The notes: a model not told the origin generated them from the letters alone. Counted from the stretch's first letter, positions 1 through 8,380 are shown. The stretch is DNA of 38,334 nucleotides from DASQBT01 sp049578545 (GCA_049578545.1 JBAUMF010000013.1:1-38334), one strand, 5' to 3'. A program made the numbers and translations.

Positions 1-255
1 TTCATCGACCAGCATCGTGGCACTTTCGGGGTCGAGCCGATCTGCACGGTATTGCAGGTTGCCCCGTCGGGATATCGACGTCATGCCGCGCGGATACGCA
101 ACCCAGCCCTGCGCTGTGTCCGTGCCCAGCGTGATGAGAGGTGTTGGCCCCTCAAATTCAACGTGTCTGGCAAGCCAACCTCAGGTCTACGGCGTGGACA
201 AGCTTTGGCGTCAGCTCAACCGTGAAGGCGTTGAGGTGGCCCGCTGCACGGTTGA
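1..255 (+). pseudogene. IS3-family transposase (OrfB) remnant, partial and frameshifted
   Basis: Frame 1 from base 1 reads FIDQHRGTFGVEPIC and continues to about base 145. The similarity then moves to frame 2, where QVYGVDKLWRQLNREGVEV followed by ARCTVE is seen at about 180-255. Both segments are typical of the N-terminal helix-turn-helix part of IS3-family OrfB, so a frameshift lies near 140-155. No DDE catalytic domain follows, and the 5' end lies outside the window. This is a dead transposase fragment. Confidence 0.75.
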
Positions 256-690
256 GCCGGTGATGATGCCGCTGCCCCGTGGGCAGATAGCCTTGTCGTG
301 GATTGTCCGACGGCAAGTAACTTCCTCTTGCCCGGCCAAGGGAGCGTCACCAAGGAGAACGCCGCCCCTCTACGCCATGCCTTTCGGATTCCCTCGGTAG
401 TCTGTCCAGTCGGGCGGCTCACTAACTCGCCGTGGCAGGGTGGCACACCCAGCACCCTGCTGCGGAACTCACTCAGGCTCCGCCTCTAGGGGGCGAAAGG
501 GACGGTGCCGGCTTGCCGTCTGAAGGTCTGCTTCGCAGCGTAAGCAAGAAGTTCGGCATGCGCAGCTGACCTGGCCACCGCGGAGTCGACGCCGCTTTGT
601 GCGCACGTCGCTTGGCTATGCCACGCCACCGAGACTGTGGCTTTGGTCACAGCGACATCGTCGATTTGGGGATCGACAACTTGCAGCTGA
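256..690. other. gene-free stretch after the IS remnant
   Basis: No reading frame here looks like a conserved protein, and no tRNA, terminator or clear promoter was seen. A minus-strand frame at 216-455 contains AFSLVTLPWPGKRKLLA, which resembles translated repetitive DNA often found beside insertion sequences in betaproteobacteria. The stretch is probably eroded mobile-element DNA. Confidence 0.4.
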
Positions 691-1584
691 TTACCGATCC
701 GCTACGACGGTCTCAGGTAAATGCTCTTGAGGCGGCAGCGGGCGTAACGGATAGATCAGCTGTCCACCCAACGAAGCGGGCAGTTTCGCCTCGATGCCGT
801 AGGCCGATGGCCACTGTTTCCGGGGCAGATGGAGCGTGCCGAAGATCCAGTCCATCACGGGCAACATCGACGCATAATTGCGATCCCGTTCTTCGCCCAG
901 CGTGTGGTGCCAGTGGTGGAAGTGGGGAGTGGCGAACAGCCATTCCAGCGGACCCAACCGCCAGCGCAAATTCGAATGGATGAAGAAACCCCACATTGTC
1001 AGGGCCAGCACAAGCAAAGCTGCTACGGTACCGCCCTCAGGGGTTAGCGGCGTAGCGATGCCAAGCACGTAAACTGGTATGAAGCCACATAGTCGGATGA
1101 ACACGTTGTCGACCGGATGGGCCCGCGAACTGATCAAAAAGTAGATCTGCTTGGCGCTATGGTGGATCAAGTGAAAGCGCCACAGGAAAGGAATCTGATG
1201 CGCCCAGCGATGGCCCCAGTAGAAGCCAATCTCGCTGACCAGCAGTCCAGCAAGGGCGCGTTGCCATAACGGCAATGCGGCGACGGCGGATTGCACGCGC
1301 CATGGCACTATGGAATGAGCGCCATAAGCAGCCAAGGATAGCGGCACAGCCATCAACAGGCCAGGGACCAGCCCGCTGATGAAATAATAGCTCAAGTCCT
1401 GGGCGAGCGATTTGCAGAAAATCTTTCGCGGATGCAATGCAAACAGTCGCTCAAGCGGCAGGAAGATAACCGCGAGCAGGGCAAGCCACACGCTGAGCCT
1501 AATGATTTCCCGGACGAGCGCCAAGAGATGCTGTTGATCGAGAAAAGACGGCACGGTCAAATATCCTGAGTCTTTGTCATGCAA
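691..1584 (-). CDS. fatty acid hydroxylase / sterol desaturase family membrane protein
   Basis: This is an integral-membrane di-iron enzyme of the fatty acid hydroxylase superfamily, which oxidises C-H bonds of lipid substrates. The histidine clusters are in family order: HRWAH (H-x3-H), HLIHH (HxxHH) and HFHHWHH near residue 225 (HxHHxxHH). Several hydrophobic segments precede and separate them. The frame opens with TTG at 1584, with no clear ribosome binding site, so the true start may lie a few codons downstream. The length of about 297 residues is normal. It lies 59 bp after a PEP-CTERM gene on the same strand, with a possible terminator between them. The substrate cannot be told from sequence; bacterial members act on sterols, hopanoids, carotenoids or plain fatty acids. 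Confidence 0.88.
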   Translation of the reverse strand: MHDKDSGYLTVPSFLDQQHLLALVREIIRLSVWLALLAVIFLPLERLFALHPRKIFCKSLAQDLSYYFISGLVPGLLMAVPLSLAAYGAHSIVPWRVQSAVAALPLWQRALAGLLVSEIGFYWGHRWAHQIPFLWRFHLIHHSAKQIYFLISSRAHPVDNVFIRLCGFIPVYVLGIATPLTPEGGTVAALLVLALTMWGFFIHSNLRWRLGPLEWLFATPHFHHWHHTLGEERDRNYASMLPVMDWIFGTLHLPRKQWPSAYGIEAKLPASLGGQLIYPLRPLPPQEHLPETVVADR

Positions 1585-1591
1585 ACGACAA

Positions 1592-1627
1592 CGGCCATCG
1601 CCGCCTGAACTGAAGGCAGGATGGCCG
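1592..1627 (-). terminator. possible hairpin terminator after the PEP-CTERM gene
   Basis: On the minus strand CGGCCATC and GATGGCCG form an 8-bp stem that encloses a second small stem (GCCT/AGGC). The downstream tail (TTGTCGTTT) is only moderately T-rich. It may separate the PEP-CTERM gene from the hydroxylase gene. It is a weak candidate because of the interrupted stem and imperfect T tract. Confidence 0.35.
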
Positions 1628-1643
1628 CTGAGCGGTCAGGCCG

Positions 1644-2459
1644 TCAAACTGCGTTCGGGGACCGACGCAGCCTGCTTGCGCCAAGACCCAAGAGCCCAAG
1701 ACCGAAAAGCGCCACGGTTGTTGGCTCCGGCAAATTGAGGCCCGGTTGTGAATTCACCCCGGCCAGGAAGATCATCGGTGGGAGATTGGCGGTGTTGCCG
1801 TTATTACCCCAGGCCAGGAAGCTCAGCAACTGGGTCGAAGCGTCGGCGGTGAGATCAACCGAGACATAATTCCAGTCAACCATGCCTTGGGACGGAACGG
1901 TCATCAACGGTGTTGCCACGATCGATGCGGTCGGATCCGCGTTGGAATAAGAACTATTGCCGCCACCAAGGCAGCCGGCGCAGTCGGTGAGCCCGGCGGT
2001 GCCCAGGGAGACAATCCACTGATTGGTTGTGGCGCCCGTAAAGCCCCGTTGCTGACTGGCCGCCTGGTAGAAACTCAGCGTGTAGGTCTGCCCGGCAGTC
2101 AAGCCTGTAACGGTGTAGTTGAACCCGCTCTCAAAGTCAGGATTGCCGTCCGCCTCAACCAAGTTGTAGCCGCCGGGGATAGCTAGCGTGCTGGGACATC
2201 CGTACGTGCTGAGGTAAGTGGGTCCGCACGCCGTTGTCGGATCACTTGCAGAAGTACCCGGAGCATCGATAAAGATAAGGCCAGAGCCCCCAGTCCAGCC
2301 GACCGGATTGACTGCGTTAAAGGAATTCTTGGGCGCCGCACCTGTGTACTGAAGAAAGTTGAGATTGGTGAGATTTGGCAGCAACGGGAATGCATTAGCA
2401 GACCCAACCAGGAGCGACAAGCCGATGAGAGCGGCGGATTTAAGCAACCATGTAGACAT
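1644..2459 (-). CDS. PEP-CTERM sorting domain-containing secreted protein
   Basis: This is a secreted protein of 271 residues. It has a Sec signal peptide (MSTWLLKSAALIGLSLLVG, ending SANA) and a C-terminal exosortase signal: the PEP motif in NLPEPTTVALFGLGLLGLG, then a hydrophobic helix and the basic tail ASRLRR. PEP-CTERM proteins are cleaved by an exosortase in the inner membrane and are linked to exopolysaccharide and floc or biofilm matrix. The middle part is Gly/Ser/Asn/Thr-rich and looks like a beta-sandwich ('GLTAGQTYTLSFYQA'), resembling carbohydrate-binding-like PEP-CTERM proteins, without a certain family. The ATG at 2459 is chosen because TGGAGGAAAT sits just upstream and the signal peptide starts there; the open frame itself runs 37 codons further. 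A sigma54-like element lies at 2583-2598. No exosortase gene is in the window. Confidence 0.88.
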   Translation of the reverse strand: MSTWLLKSAALIGLSLLVGSANAFPLLPNLTNLNFLQYTGAAPKNSFNAVNPVGWTGGSGLIFIDAPGTSASDPTTACGPTYLSTYGCPSTLAIPGGYNLVEADGNPDFESGFNYTVTGLTAGQTYTLSFYQAASQQRGFTGATTNQWIVSLGTAGLTDCAGCLGGGNSSYSNADPTASIVATPLMTVPSQGMVDWNYVSVDLTADASTQLLSFLAWGNNGNTANLPPMIFLAGVNSQPGLNLPEPTTVALFGLGLLGLGASRLRRSPNAV

Positions 2460-2571
2460 AATTTCCTCCAGTTTCAGATTTCTTGCGACCGCATATTGCA
2501 AAGTCACCTTCTGCACCGATGCGGAGTTAGTTAATAGCGACCCGACTGAAGCGAAGCTGCCGGCTCGCACG

Positions 2572-2588
2572 CGTGCTTTTTAAGCACG
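2572..2588. repeat. 17-bp perfect hairpin (CGTGCTT-TTT-AAGCACG)
   Basis: There are two 7-bp inverted arms around a 3-base loop. It overlaps the -12 part of the sigma54-like element of the PEP-CTERM gene at 1644-2459. It may be a regulator site, a transcript-start hairpin or chance. Confidence 0.4.
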
Positions 2589-2598
2589 ATCCGCGCCA
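2583..2598 (-). promoter_or_regulatory. sigma54 (-24/-12) promoter-like element of the PEP-CTERM gene
   Basis: On the minus strand the sequence reads TGGCGCGGATCGTGCT. Against the consensus TGGCAYR-N4-TTGCW it keeps the GG and GC dinucleotides at exactly 10-base spacing and misses two positions. Transcription would start near 2571, leaving a leader of about 110 bases. It is the weakest of three such elements at PEP-CTERM-system genes in this window, and is supported mainly by the other two. Confidence 0.45.
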
Positions 2599-3024
2599 AC
2601 CTAGCATCGTGTGGAATATCAATTAGTTACAATACCCATTTCTGCTGGAGTGTAAAATTTGCCGATTCCGTTAGGTTCGTCCGCGCCTCACAGCGCCCGG
2701 TCTTGTGTTTCAGGCACGTCCTTGACCAAAGATGAATTCACACGCTTTGGCCAATCCGTCGATAGCACGGCTGCAATGCGTCTCATGGCCCAGTGTAGCG
2801 ATCCAAATTATCGTACTGGCATAAAGTGGCCATGCTGGGTCCGCGGCCACTGTCCACCCTGCATTCCACGAATCCCCGTTTCCAGCCTTAACGAGACTCT
2901 CAAGCAGATAACTGCGACGGTCGGTCTTTTCCGTGCTTCGACGTTCGATATCTAGCGCAAACACAACATTAAGGGTGGCTGTTTTAACTGGAATACGCGT
3001 CAATTTAGGCAAACGCTGCTCACG
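2599..3024. other. intergenic stretch without a supportable gene
   Basis: About 425 bases lie between the PEP-CTERM promoter region and the end of the FAD/Fe-S gene. A 100-codon minus-strand frame (2710-3012) and a 98-codon plus-strand frame (2659-2955) overlap each other. Neither has a good ribosome binding site or recognisable motifs. No RNA gene or terminator was seen. Confidence 0.4.
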
Positions 3025-6000
3025 TCACAACAGCACCTTTTCTATCCCACCCTGATTTGCCCGGTTGATGTAGTCAAACATCCAGTTCTGCCCCAACAGG
3101 TTTTTGGCCAACTCCACCACGATGTAATCGGGGTCAATGTTGGTATCGTCTGCATAACGCGCCAATCCTTGCAGGCAGGAGGGGCAGGAGGTCAACAGCT
3201 TGACGGTCTCGCCTTCTGTTGCCCCAAGTTGGGCACGGCCTTTGTGGATTTCTTCCTGCTTGCGGAAGCGGATCTGGGTGGAGACGTCGGGCCGGGTGAC
3301 GGCAAGGGTGCCGGATTCGCCGCAGCATCGGTCCGATAGCTTAACCCCGTTGCCCAGCAATCCGGTTGCAACTTTCATCGGCGCGATGGTTTTCATCGGG
3401 GTGTGGCAGGGGTCGTGGTAGAGGTATTTCACGCCTTTGGCACCATCCAGCCTCACGCCTTTTTCCAGCAGATATTCATGGATGTCGAGCAGGCGGCAGC
3501 CGGGGAAGATCTTGCCGAATTCGTATTTGAGCAACTGGTCCATGCAGGTGCCGCAGGAGACGATGACGGTCTTGATGTCCAGGTAATTCAGGGTATTGGC
3601 GACGCGGTGGAACAGCACCTGATTGTTTACGCTGATCTGGTTTCCCTTGGCTTCCTGACCGGCCGCGGTTTGCGGATAGCCGCAGCACAGGTAGCCCGGC
3701 GGCAGCACGGTGGTGGCGCCGACATGCCAAAGCATGGCCTGGGTGGCGAGGCCGACCTGGGAGAAAAGCCGCTCGGAGCCGCAGCCGGGAAAGTAGAACA
3801 CGGCCTCGTTTTCATCCGTGGCTTTTTGCGGATCGCGGATCACCGGCACGATGCGTGGGTCTTCCACCCCCAGCAGGGCACGGCTGGTTCTTTTCGGCAA
3901 CCCGCCAGGCATGGGCTTGTTGATGAAGTGGACGATCTGGGTCCGCAGGGGTGCGTCGCCGACCGTTGATGGGGGGTGGGCGGTCTGGCCCTGTATCAGC
4001 CCCAGAGTCTTGGCGATACGGTGGGCGAAGCGCTGCAGTGGATAACTCCACTCGATCATGCCTTTGCGCAGTGCCCTGATGGCAGCCGGGTCCTGTACAG
4101 TAAGAAAAGCCATCGCCGCTCTGGTTGCGAGGCGGGACTTCTTTTTACCCTGATGCGTCAGGAAGCTGCGCATGGCAATGGATACATCGCCGAAGTCGAT
4201 GTTGACCGGGCAGGGGTTCTTGCATTTGTGGCAGACGGTACAGTGCTCGGCGACATCATCAAACTCGGCGAAATGGGCAAGCGAGACGCCGCGTCGTGTC
4301 TGCTCCTCGTACAGGAAGGCTTCGATCAGCAGGGAGGTGGCCAATACCTTGTTGCGGGGTGAGTACAGCAGGTTGGCGCGCGGGATATGTGTGTTGCATA
4401 CGGGCTTGCACTTGCCGCAGCGCAGGCAGTTCTTGATGGAGTCGGCGATGTTGCCGATCTCCGACTGTTCCATGATGAGCGATTCGGCTTCCAGCAGGGA
4501 GAACGAGGGTGTGTAGGCGCGCGCCAGATCGCCGCCTGGCAGCAGCTTGCCGGCATTGAAATGGCCCTGGGGGTCGACCTTGTCCTTGTAGTTGGCAAAA
4601 GTCTCGATCTGCTCGCGCGTGAGAAATTCAAATTTGGTCAGGCCGATACCGTGCTCACCGGAAATCACCCCGCCCAGATCCGTGGCCAGTTTCATGATGC
4701 GGGCCACCGCGGCGTTGGCTTCCTGCAGCATCGTGTAATTGTCGGAGTTGACCGGGATGTTGGTGTGCACGTTGCCGTCGCCCGCGTGCATGTGCAAGGC
4801 GATGAATACACGGGATTTGAGGACGGACTGGTGCAGTTCATCCATGCGGCTCAGCACCCGCTGGTATTCACGCCCGGTGAACAACTGGTGCAGAGGTTTG
4901 CGAATGTCGTTCTTCCAGGAGGCGCGCAGTTCGCCCGACTGAATCTGCCTGAACATCGCCTCATCAGATGTTAGCCGGTTCAGCCAGTCCTGCCAGCGGG
5001 TGCGAATATCCTCAACCAGCAGGCGGGCTTTTTCTTGCCTGTCGGCGGTATGGGACGGATCGGCCACCGTTTCCTCGTCTTCGAACAATGGCAGGTCGCC
5101 AGAGAAGAAGTCAAACAGCGCGTCAGCAAGCTTGAGCTTGTTTTTGAGCGACAGTTCGATGTTGATCTGCTCCACACCGTCCGAATAATCGCCCAGACGG
5201 GGCAAGGGAATGACCACATCCTCATTGATCTTGAATGCATTGGTGTGGGCGGCAATCGCGGCTGTGCGGGCGCGGTCGAGCCAGAACTTTTTGCGCGCTT
5301 CGGCGGATACTGCAATGAATCCTTCGCCCCCGCGCTGGTTGGCCATGCGCACTATGTGCGAAGCGGCTTCGCCCACTGCATTCTCATCGTCACTCGCCAC
5401 ATCGGCCAGCAGGACCATGTTGGGCAGACCAGAGCGGTTGGCCTTGGTGGCGTAGCCCACGGCTTTTACATAGCGTTTGTCGAGGTGCTCGAGGCCAGCG
5501 AGCACCACATCGGACCGGGATTTAAAGAGCTCGGTAATCTCGACAATGGCGGGCACGGCGTCGGCCACTTGGCCGAAGAACTCCAGGCATATGGTGCGGC
5601 CATAGGCGGGCATGCGATGCAGGATGAACGTCGCTTCCGTAATGAGACCGTCAGTGCCTTCCTTCTGGATGCCCGGCAGGCCAGCGAGAAACTTGTCGGT
5701 GACATCCTTGCCCAAACCGACCTTGCGGAAGTGCTTGCCGGGGATGGCGAGAATCCTGGCCTCGCCAAGTTGGGTCTTGCCATCTGCAGCAAGACGCCTG
5801 AACTCAAAGCGCGCTGTCTCGATATCGTGAATCTTGCCGAGGTTGTGATCCAGCCGGGTAACCACCAGCCAGTCCGCCTCCGGCGTAACCATTTTCCAGG
5901 ACACCAGATTGTCCAACGCAGTGCCCCACAACACGGCCTTCTTGCCACCAGCGTTCATCGCCACGTTGCCGCCGATGCAGGACGCGTCTGCACTGGTGGG

Positions 6001-6792
6001 ATCGACGGCAAAGGCCAGGCCGCTTTGTTCCGCTGCTTCCATGACGCGGCGGGTTACCACCCCAGCGCCGCAAGTGATGACCGCGGACTGCTTGTCGCTG
6101 CCCGGCAACGTCATTGTTGAAACAGGCGAAAGTGACTCCAGCTTTTCCGTATTGATGACGGCGGACGTCGGTGTGAGAGGAATGGCACCGCCGGTGTAGC
6201 CGGTGCCGCCGCCACGGGGAATCAAGGTCAGACCGAGTTCAATGCACGTGGCCACGAGGCCGGGAATTTCGTCCTGGCTGTCCGGATTGAGCACAACGAA
6301 GGGGTATTCCACGCGCCAGTCGGTGGCGTCCGTTACGTGGCTGACCCGGGCGAGTCCGTCGAATGCGATGTTGTCCTTGCGTGTGTGGCGCGACAGTTTT
6401 CTTAATATTTCGCGCCGCAGACGGGAGGTCTCGGCAAACCCCCTCTCGAACTTCTCCACCGCGTTGCGCCCGGCTGCCAACAGCAGTTCCACCTTGTCGT
6501 TGCCCTGGCGACGGCGGTCAATTTCGTTCAGCCGATGCCGCAGGGCCTCGATGAGTGCAGCTCGGCGCTTGGGGTTGGCCAGCAGATCGTCCTGCAGGTA
6601 GGGATTGCGATCCACCACCCAGATGTCGCCCAGCACCTCAAACAGCATGCGCGCGGAGCGGCCGGTACGGCGTTCATCGCGCAGTTCGTTGAGGATGCGC
6701 CAACTGTCCTCTCCCAACAGGCGAATAACGATTTCGCGGTCGGAGAACGAGGTGTAGTTGTAGGGGATTTCGCGCAGGCGGGATGCGCTCAT
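3025..6792 (-). CDS. FAD-binding oxidase / Fe-S (CCG-domain) oxidoreductase fusion, D-lactate or glycolate dehydrogenase type
   Basis: This 1255-residue protein joins a GlcD/Dld-like flavin dehydrogenase to a GlcF/GlpC-like iron-sulfur subunit. In order: an N-terminal extension (about 1-130, the DUF3683 type found on long betaproteobacterial members); an FAD-binding type-4 domain with 'IPRGGGTGYTGGAIPLTP' and 'CIGGNVAMNAGG'; an FAD-oxidase C-terminal domain with 'HMHAGDGNVHTNIPV' and 'GEHGIGLTK'; a 2x[4Fe-4S] ferredoxin module with CLRCGKCKPVC and CTVCHKCKNPCP; and two CCG half-domains ('FYFPGCGSERL', 'YLCCGYP', 'YHDPCHTPM', 'DRCCGESG') that would hold a further cluster. It probably oxidises a 2-hydroxy acid such as D-lactate and passes electrons to quinone. 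The substrate is inference. It stands alone, about 80 bp from the end of the pyrC' side, and its start is an ATG with a weak ribosome binding site. Confidence 0.9.
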   Translation of the reverse strand: MSASRLREIPYNYTSFSDREIVIRLLGEDSWRILNELRDERRTGRSARMLFEVLGDIWVVDRNPYLQDDLLANPKRRAALIEALRHRLNEIDRRRQGNDKVELLLAAGRNAVEKFERGFAETSRLRREILRKLSRHTRKDNIAFDGLARVSHVTDATDWRVEYPFVVLNPDSQDEIPGLVATCIELGLTLIPRGGGTGYTGGAIPLTPTSAVINTEKLESLSPVSTMTLPGSDKQSAVITCGAGVVTRRVMEAAEQSGLAFAVDPTSADASCIGGNVAMNAGGKKAVLWGTALDNLVSWKMVTPEADWLVVTRLDHNLGKIHDIETARFEFRRLAADGKTQLGEARILAIPGKHFRKVGLGKDVTDKFLAGLPGIQKEGTDGLITEATFILHRMPAYGRTICLEFFGQVADAVPAIVEITELFKSRSDVVLAGLEHLDKRYVKAVGYATKANRSGLPNMVLLADVASDDENAVGEAASHIVRMANQRGGEGFIAVSAEARKKFWLDRARTAAIAAHTNAFKINEDVVIPLPRLGDYSDGVEQINIELSLKNKLKLADALFDFFSGDLPLFEDEETVADPSHTADRQEKARLLVEDIRTRWQDWLNRLTSDEAMFRQIQSGELRASWKNDIRKPLHQLFTGREYQRVLSRMDELHQSVLKSRVFIALHMHAGDGNVHTNIPVNSDNYTMLQEANAAVARIMKLATDLGGVISGEHGIGLTKFEFLTREQIETFANYKDKVDPQGHFNAGKLLPGGDLARAYTPSFSLLEAESLIMEQSEIGNIADSIKNCLRCGKCKPVCNTHIPRANLLYSPRNKVLATSLLIEAFLYEEQTRRGVSLAHFAEFDDVAEHCTVCHKCKNPCPVNIDFGDVSIAMRSFLTHQGKKKSRLATRAAMAFLTVQDPAAIRALRKGMIEWSYPLQRFAHRIAKTLGLIQGQTAHPPSTVGDAPLRTQIVHFINKPMPGGLPKRTSRALLGVEDPRIVPVIRDPQKATDENEAVFYFPGCGSERLFSQVGLATQAMLWHVGATTVLPPGYLCCGYPQTAAGQEAKGNQISVNNQVLFHRVANTLNYLDIKTVIVSCGTCMDQLLKYEFGKIFPGCRLLDIHEYLLEKGVRLDGAKGVKYLYHDPCHTPMKTIAPMKVATGLLGNGVKLSDRCCGESGTLAVTRPDVSTQIRFRKQEEIHKGRAQLGATEGETVKLLTSCPSCLQGLARYADDTNIDPDYIVVELAKNLLGQNWMFDYINRANQGGIEKVLL

Positions 6793-6870
6793 GGCTGAAA
6801 TGATGCGTTCTAAAGCCGCATTCTAGCGTAACCGGGCATGACTGATCAGAGCTGAACAGGGCTCCTGGTT

Positions 6871-8157
6871 TTAGCGGCCATCCGCCGCTTCAAAATCCAC
6901 ATGCCCGTCAATCACGGTGTAGCGCACTTTGCCCTTGACCTCATGGCCAAGAAAAGGCGTGTTGTTGCCCTGGCTCAACAGGCTTTGGGGTGAAACAATC
7001 CAGCGTCCTTCCGGATCGAAGATACAGACGTCGGCGCACGCTCCGACTGAAAGGTGGCCCGCAGGGATACCCAGAATCTGGGAGGGTTTCCAGGAAATCC
7101 GGTCGATCGCATCCATGAGCGGCGCATGATGCTGTGCCGCCCATTTAAGCGTGAGCGGCAGCAGCAGCTCCACACCGGATGCGCCCGGACTGGCCTCGCC
7201 AAAAGGCAATTGTTTGGCGTCGTCATCCAGCGGGGCGTGATCAGAGCAGACCGCGTCGATGCTGCCGTCCTTGACTGCTTCGCACAGCGCATCACGATCG
7301 CGCTGTGAGCGCAGCGGCGGGATCAGGTTGCACTGGCTGTCGAAGGTGGTGAGGTCAATTTCGCTAAGGTGGAGGTGCGCTATGGCCACGTCGCAACTGA
7401 CGTTCATGCCCTGCAATTTGGCTGCGCGAATCATTGCAATGCTTTCGTGCGTGGAGAGCCGGGCCAGGTGAACACGGCAACCGGTCTCCCGGGCCAGCAG
7501 CAGGATGGTGGACAGGGCAACCGTTTCGGCCAGGGCAGGGATGCCCTGCAGACCGAGACGGGAGGCTACGGGGCCATCGTGGGCGATGCCGCCACGGGCG
7601 AGATAGAAGTCCTGGGGACGCAGCCACAGGGTGTAACCGAAGGTGGAGGCATACTGCATTGCGCGCATCAATACCAGCGTATCGGTGATGGGCGCGTCGT
7701 CCTGGGAAAAGGCTACACAGCCGGCTTCAGTCAGTTCAGCCATTTCGGTAAGGTACTCGCCCTTGAGCTGCTGGGTCAGCGCACCGATTGGATAGATACG
7801 CGGGCCAGGCAGGTTTTTTGCGCGGAACTTGAGCATCTCCACCAGCCCCGGCTCGTCCAGAGGTGGATCGGTGTCGGGTGGGCACGCGAGGGAGGTAATG
7901 CCGCCGGCGGCCGCCGCAGTCATTTCCGATTCCAGAGTGGCCTTGTATTCCAGACCCGGTTCACGCAGGCGAACCGACAGGTCGACCAGGCCGGGGCAGA
8001 CGATGCAGCCGCTGGCATCAAGTATGCGGTTAGCGTGGAAGTCACTTGACGCCTGGCCGATGGCAACGATCTTTCCGGCAGCAATGTAGAGGTCGGTATT
8101 CTGGTCGAGGCTGTTCTTGGGATCGATGATGCGGCCATTCCTGACATGGATCTTCAT
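6871..8157 (-). CDS. pyrC': dihydroorotase-like protein, probably non-catalytic (PyrC'/PyrX type)
   Basis: This 428-residue amidohydrolase-fold protein matches type I dihydroorotases along its length (LREPG near 64-68, AGGITSLACPPDTDPPLDEPG, SDHAP near 306-310). The metal-binding HxH that normally precedes LREPG is Ser61-Val-Arg63, and the His of the usual H-V/L-S strand motif is Arg233 (LARLS). Loss of these ligands is the hallmark of the pseudo-dihydroorotase PyrC' of Pseudomonas, which has no activity of its own but is needed to assemble the aspartate transcarbamoylase dodecamer with PyrB. That role is inferred here. A working dihydroorotase should then exist elsewhere in the genome. It is last in the pyrR-pyrB unit, and its ATG overlaps the stop of a 37-codon ORF (ATGA). 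Confidence 0.88.
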   Translation of the reverse strand: MKIHVRNGRIIDPKNSLDQNTDLYIAAGKIVAIGQASSDFHANRILDASGCIVCPGLVDLSVRLREPGLEYKATLESEMTAAAAGGITSLACPPDTDPPLDEPGLVEMLKFRAKNLPGPRIYPIGALTQQLKGEYLTEMAELTEAGCVAFSQDDAPITDTLVLMRAMQYASTFGYTLWLRPQDFYLARGGIAHDGPVASRLGLQGIPALAETVALSTILLLARETGCRVHLARLSTHESIAMIRAAKLQGMNVSCDVAIAHLHLSEIDLTTFDSQCNLIPPLRSQRDRDALCEAVKDGSIDAVCSDHAPLDDDAKQLPFGEASPGASGVELLLPLTLKWAAQHHAPLMDAIDRISWKPSQILGIPAGHLSVGACADVCIFDPEGRWIVSPQSLLSQGNNTPFLGHEVKGKVRYTVIDGHVDFEAADGR

Positions 8158-8267
8158 GGCATCGCCTCCGTTGCCTTATTCGCTGTTTGGGCGTCAGGGT
8201 GTCGGCGACTGACGGCATTCGCGGGCGTGCGCATCCCCATTAAATGGGTCCCCTGCTTACTGCTCAT
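8154..8267 (-). CDS. 37-residue ORF, second copy of a tandem duplicated coupled ORF
   Basis: The ORF starts at the ATG at 8265-8267, which overlaps the stop of the preceding copy (ATGA), and ends in a TGA overlapping the ATG of pyrC'. The peptide begins MSSKQGTHLMGMRTP and ends NKATEAMP. It is basic and polar, with no membrane segment or known motif. It differs from the first copy only near its end, plus silent change. The coupled layout would let ribosomes pass from pyrB to pyrC' without reinitiating from free solution. Whether the peptide has a function or is just a translated spacer is unknown. Confidence 0.5.
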   Translation of the reverse strand: MSSKQGTHLMGMRTPANAVSRRHPDAQTANKATEAMP

Positions 8268-8380
8268 GCCGTCGCCTCCGTTGCCTTATTCGCTGTTTGG
8301 GCGTCGGGGTGTCGGCGACTGACGGCATTCGCGGGCGTGCGCATCCCCATTAAATGGGTCCCCTGCTTACTGCTCATGCC
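8161..8380. repeat. two tandem 110-bp direct repeats between pyrB and pyrC'
   Basis: Unit 1 is 8161-8270 and unit 2 is 8271-8380; they are nearly identical (a few substitutions, e.g. the first base and a cagggt/cggggt change). A partial third match runs into the pyrB 3' end (gtcgcccccgtta). Each unit contains a short palindrome, CCCATT-T-AATGGG on the coding strand. The near identity suggests a recent duplication or ongoing homogenisation. Confidence 0.95.
8264..8377 (-). CDS. 37-residue ORF, first copy of a tandem duplicated coupled ORF
   Basis: The ATG at 8375-8377 overlaps the stop codon of pyrB (ATGA), and its own TGA overlaps the ATG of the second copy. The peptide begins MSSKQGTHLMGMRTP and ends NKATEATA. 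The 110-bp period is not a multiple of three, but the 4-base overlaps make each ORF exactly 38 codons with stop, so any number of copies keeps the coupling intact. An A/G-rich GCAACGGAGGCGA near the end of each copy can act as ribosome binding site for the next start. No homologous family is recognised. Confidence 0.5.
   Translation of the reverse strand: MSSKQGTHLMGMRTPANAVSRRHPDAQTANKATEATA

Noticed and set aside
2710..3012. 100-codon minus-strand frame
   Set aside because: No ribosome binding site, no motif, and overlapped by another open frame of similar size; not enough to call a gene.
5035..6120. 361-codon open frame on the plus strand inside the FAD/Fe-S gene
   Set aside because: It is the antisense shadow of a clearly conserved protein in GC-rich DNA; no family motifs, no ribosome binding site.
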